Shown here piece after piece: positions 1 to 5,438 of a stretch of 5,438 bases of DNA; the stretch's first letter is position 1; each line of letters opens with the position of its first letter. Location: assembly GCA_015487335.1 (NCBI GenBank), contig WFPZ01000303.1, positions 1 through 5,438 on the forward strand, written 5' to 3'. Made by a program: the position numbers and the translations under genes. The notes below the pieces were generated by a model, which had not been told where the DNA came from, ran no database searches, and worked only from the letters and a program-made list of their open reading frames with translations. This DNA comes from Paracoccaceae bacterium. Lineage in GTDB: Bacteria > Pseudomonadota > Alphaproteobacteria > Rhodobacterales > Rhodobacteraceae.

Positions 1-728
1 CCCTCGAAATCGCCCGGCACGGTGAAGACCCCGCGCCGGACCGCCTCGAGGAAGGATAGCCCCTGCTCGCGGGCCAGCCCCATGACGATGGGGCGCACGT
101 TCTTGGCGTGGATGTGCCCGATCCGCCCGATGTGGCGGTGGATCACCTCCACCGGGTTGCCGCCCCCGAAATAGCAATGCCCGGTATCGAACAGAAGTTT
201 AGTGGCCGGGCCGGTAACTTCCATGAAACGGTCGATTTCCTGGGGCGTTTCCACCACCGTGCCCATGTGATGATGATAGACAAGCGTCAGCCCCTGTTCG
301 GCGCAGTGCTGCGCCACCTTCTCGACCTCGGCGCCGAAACGCGGCCAGTCCTCATCGGCCAGGCGCGGCCTGTCGCGCAGAGGCACGTCGTCGCGCCCGT
401 GAATCGCGTTGGAGGTTTCGCACACGATCACCACCTCGCAGCCCATGGCCTTCAGCAGGTCCAGATGCGGCTGGATGGCGCGCTTTTCCTCTTCCGCCGA
501 ACGGCTGAGCAGGTTGAGCGAATGCCACCCCGAGATGAAACGCAGCCCGTAGGGTGCGAGGGCTGCCTTCAGCGCCTCGGGTTCGGAGGGCATCTTGTGG
601 CCCTTCTCGATCCCGTCAAAGCCGATCTCGGCCGCCTCGCGCAGGCATTGCTCCAGCGGGATGTCCGCGCCGAGGCTGTGATCGTCGTCATTGGACCAGG
701 CGATCGGGTTGGTGCCGTAAAGAATCAT
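1..728 (-). CDS. iolE: Inosose dehydratase IolE, 3' end cut by window edge
   Basis: This gene is partial: 242 complete codons are present and the C-terminus lies beyond base 1. Family members are about 300 residues, so roughly 55-60 are missing. IolE removes water from scyllo-inosose (2-keto-myo-inositol), giving 3D-(3,5/4)-trihydroxycyclohexane-1,2-dione in the cytoplasm. It belongs to the AP-endonuclease-2/xylose-isomerase-like TIM barrels and uses a divalent metal. The protein opens with MILYGTNPIAWSNDDD, the usual IolE start. Later family landmarks are CETSNAIHGR (103-112), YHHHMGT (151-157), FDTGHCYFGGGNP (180-192) and HIHAKN (205-210). D181 and H207 are likely metal ligands by family analogy. 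FTVPGDFEG marks the approach to the last strands, so the final metal-binding glutamate is probably outside the window. An in-frame TGA lies directly before the ATG, which makes this the first possible start. It follows iolD by 28 bp. Identity is confident from motifs and neighbours. Confidence 0.93.
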   Translation of the reverse strand, partial: MILYGTNPIAWSNDDDHSLGADIPLEQCLREAAEIGFDGIEKGHKMPSEPEALKAALAPYGLRFISGWHSLNLLSRSAEEEKRAIQPHLDLLKAMGCEVVIVCETSNAIHGRDDVPLRDRPRLADEDWPRFGAEVEKVAQHCAEQGLTLVYHHHMGTVVETPQEIDRFMEVTGPATKLLFDTGHCYFGGGNPVEVIHRHIGRIGHIHAKNVRPIVMGLAREQGLSFLEAVRRGVFTVPGDFE

Positions 729-740
729 TCATGCATTTCC
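725..740 (-). promoter_or_regulatory. iolE translation start region with three nested ATGs
   Basis: On the minus strand the sequence GGAAATGCATGAATGATT holds three ATGs spaced 4 nt apart, so each is in a different frame (A at 736, 732 and 728). Only the third opens iolE. The first gives a three-codon reading frame (M-H-E-stop) whose TGA overlaps the iolE ATG as ATGA. The second gives a short frame that stops after 14 codons. The only Shine-Dalgarno-like element is a modest GGAA (740-737), 8 nt before the iolE ATG. This is the weakest ribosome site among the complete starts in the window. Any regulatory role is inference. Confidence 0.45.
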
Positions 741-756
741 GTGTCAGAGGGTCGGG

Positions 757-2586
757 TCAGTCGGCGGGGCGCTGGCTGCGGCGCTGTCTTTCATAGTCTT
801 CGCGGGCCTTGCGCACCTGTTCGCGGGGCGACACTTCGGGCACGGCCACGTCCCACCAGTGGCCGCCGGCCTCGGTGGAGGGCATCGGATCGGTGTCGAT
901 CACGATGACACAGGAGCGCTCGGCGGCGCGCGCGCGGCCCATGGCCGCTTCCAGCTCGGCGATCGAGTCCACCTTCTCCGATATCGCCCCCATCGCCGCG
1001 GCATGGGCGGCGAAGTCGATCTGCGAGGGCACCTCGTGGCGGGCGGTGTCGAGCAGGTTGTTGAAGCTTTCGCCCCCCGTCCCGATCTGCAGCCGGTTGA
1101 TGCAGGCAAAGCCGCGGTTGTCGAGCACCACGACGATGATCTTTTGCCCCAGCATCACCGAGGTGGCCAGTTCGGAGTTCATCATCATGTAGGAGCCATC
1201 TCCCACCATCACCACCACCTCGCGCTCGGGCAGGGCCATCTTCACGCCCAGCCCGCCGGCGATTTCGTATCCCATGCAGGAATAGCCGTATTCCACATGA
1301 TAGCCCAGCGGCCTGGACGCCTTCCACAGCTTGTGCAGCTCGCCCGGCAGGCCGCCGGCGGCGCAGACCACGATGGCGTCTTCGTCCACCGAACGCTGCA
1401 CCGCGCCGATCACCTGGGCGTCGGTGGGCAGCGCGTTGCCTTGCGGTGCGGCGGTGGCGGCCTCGACGGCGGCCAGCCAGCCGGCCTTGAGGGCCGGGTC
1501 CGGCGCGGCGGCCTTGTGGGGGCCCAGGGCGGCGGAAAGCTCCTCCAGGCCGGCGCGGGCATCGCATACCAGCGGCAGGGCGTTGTGCTTGGCGCTGTCG
1601 AACGGCTGGATGTTGAGGGCCAGGATGCGCCTGTCGGGGTTCTTGAACAGCGCCCAGCTGCCGGTGGTGAAATCCTGAAACCGGGTGCCGACGCCGATCA
1701 CCAGATCGGCCCGTTCGGCCACCGCATTGGCGGCGGAAGAGCCCGTCACCCCTATGGCCCCGAGGTTGAGCGGATGGTCCCAGGGCAGGGAGGACTTGCC
1801 GGCCTGGGTTTCGGCCACCGGCACCTGGTGGGTTTCGGCGAAATCGCGCAAGGCATCGCAGGCGCCGGAATAGAGCACCCCGCCGCCGGCGATGATCAGC
1901 GGCGCCCTGGCCGAGCGGACGGCCTCGGCCGCGGCGGCCAGCTCGGCCGGGTCGGGCCGGGGGCGGCGCGCCCGCCATGCCTTCGGCGCGAAGAAGCTCT
2001 CCGGCCAGTCGAAGGCCTCGGCCTGCACGTCCTGGCACAGGGCCAGCGTGACCGGGCCGCAGGCGGCCGGGTCCGTGAGGGTGGCCATGGCGCGCGGCAG
2101 CGCGGCCAGAAGCTGCTCGGGCCGGGTGATGCGGTCGAAGTAGCGCGAGACCGGGCGGAAGCAGTCATTGGCCGAAACGGTGCCGTCGGCGAAATCCTCG
2201 ATCTGCTGGAGCACCGGATCGGGGGCGCGGTTTGCGAACACGTCGCCGGGCAGGAACAGGACCGGCAGGCGGTTGACATGGGCAAGCGCGGCGGCCGTCA
2301 CCATGTTGGTGGCGCCAGGGCCGATCGAGGTGGTCACCGCCATGGCGCGCCGCCGCCGCGAGGCCTTGGCGAAGGCGATCGCCGCGTGGGCCATGCTCTG
2401 TTCGTTGTGGCCGCGCCAGGTGGGGAAATCGTCGCCCGCCGCCTGCAGAGCCTCTCCCAGCCCCGCCACGTTGCCGTGGCCGAAGATGGCCCAGCAGCCG
2501 GCCAGGAAACGCTCGCCCTGCTCGCCCTGCTGGTTGGCCAGATAGCGCACGAGTGCCTGTGCCGCCGTCAGCCGGATCGTTTTCAT
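757..2586 (-). CDS. iolD: 3D-(3,5/4)-trihydroxycyclohexane-1,2-dione hydrolase IolD (ThDP-dependent)
   Basis: This complete 609-residue protein starts MKTIRLTAAQALVRYL. It hydrolyses the C-C bond of 3D-(3,5/4)-trihydroxycyclohexane-1,2-dione, opening the ring to 5-deoxy-D-glucuronate, which IolB then isomerises. It has the three-part architecture of thiamine-diphosphate enzymes of the acetolactate synthase type. The N-terminal PYR domain (about 1-190) includes HNEQSMAHAA, where E62 is the likely cofactor-activating glutamate, and SIGPGATNM (87-95). The central domain (about 210-350) has IIAGGGVLYSGA and VIGVGTRFQDF. The C-terminal PP domain (about 385-575) has the ThDP/Mg motif GDGSYMMMN (462-470), ending in the N490 of LDN. 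Length is close to the family norm (about 610-640). The frame stays open for 107 more codons upstream, but those lie inside iolC and look nothing like IolD. The start at 2586 has a strong Shine-Dalgarno and overlaps the iolC stop as ATGA, indicating translational coupling. No damage or missing key residue is seen. Confidence 0.96.
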   Translation of the reverse strand: MKTIRLTAAQALVRYLANQQGEQGERFLAGCWAIFGHGNVAGLGEALQAAGDDFPTWRGHNEQSMAHAAIAFAKASRRRRAMAVTTSIGPGATNMVTAAALAHVNRLPVLFLPGDVFANRAPDPVLQQIEDFADGTVSANDCFRPVSRYFDRITRPEQLLAALPRAMATLTDPAACGPVTLALCQDVQAEAFDWPESFFAPKAWRARRPRPDPAELAAAAEAVRSARAPLIIAGGGVLYSGACDALRDFAETHQVPVAETQAGKSSLPWDHPLNLGAIGVTGSSAANAVAERADLVIGVGTRFQDFTTGSWALFKNPDRRILALNIQPFDSAKHNALPLVCDARAGLEELSAALGPHKAAAPDPALKAGWLAAVEAATAAPQGNALPTDAQVIGAVQRSVDEDAIVVCAAGGLPGELHKLWKASRPLGYHVEYGYSCMGYEIAGGLGVKMALPEREVVVMVGDGSYMMMNSELATSVMLGQKIIVVVLDNRGFACINRLQIGTGGESFNNLLDTARHEVPSQIDFAAHAAAMGAISEKVDSIAELEAAMGRARAAERSCVIVIDTDPMPSTEAGGHWWDVAVPEVSPREQVRKAREDYERQRRSQRPAD

Positions 2587-4496
2587 GCCGCCTCTCCCCT
2601 GGTGGCGCGCGCGGCATCCCAGGCCGCGCAGAGTTCCCGGTATCTTTCGGCCATGTCGTCGATGGCCTGTTCGTCGTTCATCCTGCCCGTCAGCCATTCG
2701 CGCGCCGCGTGGGCAAAGATGGTCCGGCCCACGGCGAAGCCCCTGACCATCTCGTGGCGCGCCGCGGCGGTGAAGCTTTCGATCAGCCGCCCGGCCTCGG
2801 CCTCGAGCCCCAGCACCACGATACCACGGCAATGGGCATCGTTGCGCGCGATGGTGTCGCAGACCGCCTGCCAGGCCGGTCCGCTGGTCATCGGCTCCAG
2901 CTTCCACCAGTCGGGGAAGATGCCGATGTCGTAGAAGCGCTGGATGACCCGTGCGGTGGTTTCGTCATTCACCGGACCGGCGCGCGAGGGGATGATTTCC
3001 AGCAGGAATTCCAGATCGTTGCGCCGGGCGGCGGCGAACAGGCGGTCGATCGTGCCTTCCTGCTGCCGCCGGAGGCTTTCCTCGTCATCGGGGTGGTAGA
3101 AGCACAGCACCTTGACCACGTGATCGCGCGGCCACTCGGACAGGGCGCCGCAATCGGGGCCCAGTTCGGGCTCCAGCTTCAGCGGGCGCGAGCCGGGCCA
3201 CTCGGTGGGCCGGCCGATCCACAGGCCGGTTCCCTCGGCCTGAAACAGCGCCTCCTGCCCCAGGCGGCTGTCGCACAATATGCCATGGCCGGGCCGGCCA
3301 TCGGCCACCCGCAGGGCGGCGCGCAGGCACAGCTGCTTGAAGAGGGGGATGCGGGCACGCTCGGCGCCGGCCTCGTCGGCAATGGCCTCCAGCTGGGCGC
3401 GGTGGTCGAAGGCAAAGACCCGCATCTCGGGCCAGTCGCCCTTGCGGTTGGTGGACCAGTGGATCTGCTCCAGCGCGCGGTCCTTGCGCAGGGCCGGGGT
3501 CTGCACCCCGCGTTCGAGGAAGAACTGCAGCTCTTCCCAGCTGGGGTAGGCGGGGGTGCAGCCGTGGCGGCTGACCGCCAGCGCCCCGCAGGCATTGGCC
3601 CAGGTCAGGGATGTCTGCCAGTCCTCGCCGCGCAGCCAGCCGCGCAGCAGCCCCGACATGAAGCCGTCTCCCGCGCCGAGTACGTTGAACACCTCGATGG
3701 GAAATCCGGGGCCGCTTATGCCTTCGTCCAGGCTGTCGGGGATTTCGCCGGGGAAGGCCGCCGCCCCCATCGGCCCGCGCTTGCACACCAGCGTCGCGGA
3801 CGTCAGGGCGCGCACCGCGCGCAGCGCCTCGACGGTATCGGTGCTGCCCCCGGCAATGTGGAATTCTTCCTCGGTTCCCACGATCAGATCGAACAGCGGC
3901 AGGGTTTTCTGCAGTCGTGCCGTCACCGCGGGGCTGTCGATGTAGCGCGCCTCGCCATCACCGTGCCCGGCCAGCCCCCACAGGTTGGGGCGGTAGTCGA
4001 TATCCAGGGCGCACAGCGCGCCGTTCTCGCGTGCAAGCCGCAGCGCCTTGAGCACTGCCGCTTCGGTGCGCGGGTGGCTCAGATGCGTGCCGGTGGCTGT
4101 CACGCAGCGGGCCCGGGCGATCAGGCCCGGGTCGATGTCGTCTTCGCAAAGCGCCATGTCGGCGCAGTTCTCGCGGTAGAAGATCAGCGGGAAGCGCTCG
4201 TGGTCGCGGATGCCCAGGAGCACCAGCGCGGTGAGCCGCTCGGGGTCGGTGATCACTCCGGTGACGTCAACCCCCTCGGCGCGCAGCTGTTCGCGGATGA
4301 AGCGGCCCATGTGCTCGTCGCCCACCCGGGTGATCAGGGCCGATTTCAGCCCCAGACGGGCGGTGCCGGCGGCGATGTTGGTGGGCGAGCCGCCGATATA
4401 CTTGTTGAAGGAGCGCATGTCCTCCAGACGGCTGCCCACCTGGACGCCATACAGGTCCACCGAGGCGCGCCCGATGGTGATGACATCAAGCGTCAT
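2583..4496 (-). CDS. iolC: IolC 5-dehydro-2-deoxygluconokinase fused to a DUF2090 (LacD-like aldolase) domain
   Basis: This complete 637-residue protein is about twice the length of a stand-alone IolC (about 325). Residues 1-325 are a PfkB/ribokinase-family kinase that phosphorylates 2-deoxy-5-keto-D-gluconate with ATP. PfkB signature 1 is GGSPTNIAAGTARLG (35-49). Signature 2 is NVLGAGDGFMSGLL (271-284), with D277 as catalytic base. GTEEEFHIAGG (207-217) is also typical of the fold. Residues of about 355-635 match the DUF2090 domain often found at the IolC C-terminus in proteobacteria. Its blocks FAFDHRAQL (361-369), GILCDSRLG (405-413), VKVLCFYHPDDE (461-472), WWKLEP (530-535) and GFAVGRTIF (586-594) resemble tagatose-bisphosphate aldolase (LacD) blocks. 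K532 is therefore a candidate Schiff-base lysine. Cleavage of the 6-phosphate to dihydroxyacetone phosphate and malonate semialdehyde is inferred, and matches common database naming as a bifunctional kinase/aldolase. The start overlaps the ATPase stop by 4 bp (ATGA), with GGGGGAA just upstream. The kinase call is firm and the aldolase call is probable. Confidence 0.94.
   Translation of the reverse strand: MTLDVITIGRASVDLYGVQVGSRLEDMRSFNKYIGGSPTNIAAGTARLGLKSALITRVGDEHMGRFIREQLRAEGVDVTGVITDPERLTALVLLGIRDHERFPLIFYRENCADMALCEDDIDPGLIARARCVTATGTHLSHPRTEAAVLKALRLARENGALCALDIDYRPNLWGLAGHGDGEARYIDSPAVTARLQKTLPLFDLIVGTEEEFHIAGGSTDTVEALRAVRALTSATLVCKRGPMGAAAFPGEIPDSLDEGISGPGFPIEVFNVLGAGDGFMSGLLRGWLRGEDWQTSLTWANACGALAVSRHGCTPAYPSWEELQFFLERGVQTPALRKDRALEQIHWSTNRKGDWPEMRVFAFDHRAQLEAIADEAGAERARIPLFKQLCLRAALRVADGRPGHGILCDSRLGQEALFQAEGTGLWIGRPTEWPGSRPLKLEPELGPDCGALSEWPRDHVVKVLCFYHPDDEESLRRQQEGTIDRLFAAARRNDLEFLLEIIPSRAGPVNDETTARVIQRFYDIGIFPDWWKLEPMTSGPAWQAVCDTIARNDAHCRGIVVLGLEAEAGRLIESFTAAARHEMVRGFAVGRTIFAHAAREWLTGRMNDEQAIDDMAERYRELCAAWDAARATRGEAA
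2591..2599 (-). promoter_or_regulatory. Ribosome binding site of iolD
   Basis: The minus strand reads GGGGAGAGG followed by CGGC and the ATG of iolD. This purine-rich site lies inside the last codons of iolC. It supports the start at 2586 over the in-frame upstream ATG at 2907, which lies deep inside iolC. Confidence 0.7.
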
Positions 4497-5272
4497 ACGG
4501 TTCCCCCGAGAGAGCTTTCGAGCTGGGCCAGCTCCTGGCCGCCGGCCATCATGTCCTGCAGTTCCTCGGGCGTGATCTCGCCGCGTTTGGCGGTGCCCAG
4601 CGTCTTGCCCCGGTTGAGCACCGTGAAACGGTCGCCCACAGCCAGCGCATGGCGCACGTTGTGGGTGATGAACACCACCGCGATGCCCTGCTTGCGCACC
4701 TTGTCGATGGTGGCCAGCACGTTGGAGGTCTGGCGCACGCCCAGCGCCGAGGTGGGCTCGTCCAGGATCAGCACCTTGGCACCGAAATAGACGGCCCGGG
4801 CGATTGCAACCGTCTGGCGCTCGCCTCCCGAAAGGGTGCCCACCGCCTGGGACGGTTCACGCAGGTTGATGCCCATCTTGGCCATCTCTTCCATGGTCAC
4901 CCGGTTGGCCTTTTCGAAGTCGAAGAAGCGGAAGGGGCCGATCTTCCTGATCGGCTCGTTGCCCATCCAGAAGTTTCGGGTGACGCTCATCAGCGGGATC
5001 ATCGCCAGATCCTGATAGACGGTGGCGATGCCCGCGGCCATGGCGTCGCGCGGGCTTTCGAAATTCATCTCCTTGCCCTCGAACAGGATCGTGCCGGAGG
5101 TGGGCTTGTGCACCCCAGACATCGTCTTGATGAAGGTGGATTTGCCCGCGCCGTTGTCGCCCAGCAGGCAGTGCACCTCGCCGGGGCAGACATCGAAGCT
5201 CACGCCCCCCAGCGCGATCACCGCGCCGAAGTGCTTCTCGATGTTCTTCATCTCGATGATCGGCTCGGTCAT
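4493..5272 (-). CDS. CUT2-family sugar/polyol ABC transporter ATP-binding protein (FrcA-like, single domain; probable inositol importer)
   Basis: This complete 259-residue cytoplasmic ATPase energises import through the permease encoded just upstream. All nucleotide-binding motifs are present: Walker A GDNGAGKST (38-46), Q-loop Q87 in VYQDLA, signature LSGGERQ (147-153), Walker B VLILDEP (167-173) with catalytic E172, a D-loop reading SALG (175-178, where SALD is commoner), and H-loop H204 in FITHNV. The protein carries one nucleotide-binding domain. RbsA, XylG and the Caulobacter inositol ATPase IatA carry two and run to about 500 residues. Its size and its ALGVR and MMAGG stretches resemble FrcA of the rhizobial fructose transporter. 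It would therefore act as a homodimer. The ATG follows the permease stop by 1 bp, with GGGGGAG (5286-5280) ending 7 nt upstream. The stop overlaps the iolC start. The inositol substrate is inferred only from operon context; another sugar cannot be excluded. Confidence 0.93.
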   Translation of the reverse strand: MTEPIIEMKNIEKHFGAVIALGGVSFDVCPGEVHCLLGDNGAGKSTFIKTMSGVHKPTSGTILFEGKEMNFESPRDAMAAGIATVYQDLAMIPLMSVTRNFWMGNEPIRKIGPFRFFDFEKANRVTMEEMAKMGINLREPSQAVGTLSGGERQTVAIARAVYFGAKVLILDEPTSALGVRQTSNVLATIDKVRKQGIAVVFITHNVRHALAVGDRFTVLNRGKTLGTAKRGEITPEELQDMMAGGQELAQLESSLGGTV

Positions 5273-5273
5273 C

Positions 5274-5438
5274 TCAGCGCTCCCCCGTGATGATGCGGCG
5301 GATGTAGGTGTTCAGGATCACCGCGAGAATCAGGATGGTGCCCAGGAACACCCGGAAAAGAGAGCTTTCGGCCCCCGAGAAGAACAGCCCCTGCTGCACC
5401 ACGCCGAAGATCAGCGCCCCCAGCGCGGCCCCCACGAC
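5274..5438 (-). CDS. CUT2-family sugar/polyol ABC transporter permease, C-terminal 54 residues
   Basis: This gene is partial: the window edge removes the N-terminal part, leaving 54 codons and the TGA stop (5276-5274). CUT2 permeases (RbsC/XylH/FrcC type) are usually 310-370 residues, so only the last sixth or so is visible. It contains a glycine-rich hydrophobic stretch, VVGAALGALIFGVVQQGLFF, then a short SGAESS loop. A final membrane helix, about FRVFLGTILILAVILNTYI, precedes the basic tail RRIITGER, whose charge fits a cytoplasmic C-terminus. The glutamine pair in the first stretch and the NTYIRR ending are usual for this family. Its stop is 1 bp from the ATPase start, the normal permease-ATPase order. 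A periplasmic binding protein gene is expected farther upstream. The family call is good given the neighbour; the inositol substrate is contextual. Confidence 0.82.
   Translation of the reverse strand, partial: VVGAALGALIFGVVQQGLFFSGAESSLFRVFLGTILILAVILNTYIRRIITGER

Noticed and set aside
108..908. Open frame on the plus strand (266 codons) opposite iolE.
   Set aside because: The minus strand here encodes a clear IolE with intact motifs, and the plus-strand product resembles nothing.
757..2907. N-terminally extended IolD (716 residues) starting at 2907.
   Set aside because: The extra 107 residues come from out-of-frame iolC sequence. The family start MKTIRLTAAQAL, a strong ribosome site and an ATGA overlap all point to 2586.
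859..2934. Long open frame on the plus strand (691 codons) antisense to iolD.
   Set aside because: Low-complexity composition with histidine-rich runs mirroring iolD codons, no domain and no good ribosome site. It is a mirror of a real gene.
2553..4790. Long open frame on the plus strand (745 codons) antisense to iolC and to the ATPase.
   Set aside because: Its translation is rich in G, A, H, Q and R with no recognisable domain. It lies opposite genes with clear family motifs. High GC at third positions keeps antisense frames free of stops.
4509..5370. A 12-base repeat, AGAGAGCTTTCG, at 4509-4520 and 5359-5370, near the ends of the ATPase and permease genes.
   Set aside because: Both copies encode the same residues (ESSL) in their reading frames and lack further similarity or palindromic structure. 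Coincidental coding similarity is the simplest explanation.
1..5438. Search for CRISPR, tRNA, insertion sequence ends, phage or toxin-antitoxin genes and rho-independent terminators.
   Set aside because: The window is almost wholly filled by five tightly packed metabolic and transport genes. No repeat array, tRNA-like fold, terminal inverted repeat or stem followed by a T-run was seen on either strand.

Overview
This 5.4 kb window lies inside one catabolic operon that reads entirely on the minus strand, so transcription runs from the high-numbered end to base 1. The DNA is GC-rich, with a strong G/C bias at third codon positions. Together with the protein style (a FrcA-like sugar ATPase and a kinase fused to a DUF2090 domain), this suggests an alphaproteobacterium, perhaps of the Rhodobacterales. 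That placement is an inference from gene style, not from a marker gene.

In transcription order the window holds: the last 54 residues of a CUT2-family sugar/polyol ABC permease (5438-5274, N-terminus outside the window); a complete single-domain ABC ATPase (5272-4493); a complete IolC kinase fused to a DUF2090/LacD-like aldolase domain (4496-2583); a complete IolD hydrolase (2586-757); and the first 242 residues of IolE, inosose dehydratase (728-1, C-terminus outside the window). Packing is very tight. There is 1 bp between permease and ATPase, 4-bp ATGA overlaps at ATPase/iolC and iolC/iolD, and 28 bp between iolD and iolE. No promoter, terminator, RNA gene, repeat array or mobile element is visible, and no gene-free stretch is longer than 28 bp.

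The genes form most of the myo-inositol catabolic route. The transporter probably imports inositol (inferred from context). An inositol dehydrogenase (IolG, not in the window) would make scyllo-inosose. IolE dehydrates it to the trihydroxycyclohexanedione, and IolD opens the ring to 5-deoxy-glucuronate. IolB (not in the window) isomerises that product to 2-deoxy-5-keto-gluconate. The IolC kinase domain phosphorylates it, and the fused C-terminal domain probably cleaves the product to dihydroxyacetone phosphate and malonate semialdehyde. The periplasmic binding protein would be expected beyond base 5438, and iolB, iolG or iolA beyond base 1.

This is a recognisable pathway and I see no evidence of a wholly new system. 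The points most worth a second look are the kinase-aldolase fusion, with a candidate Schiff-base lysine, and the nested start codons at iolE.
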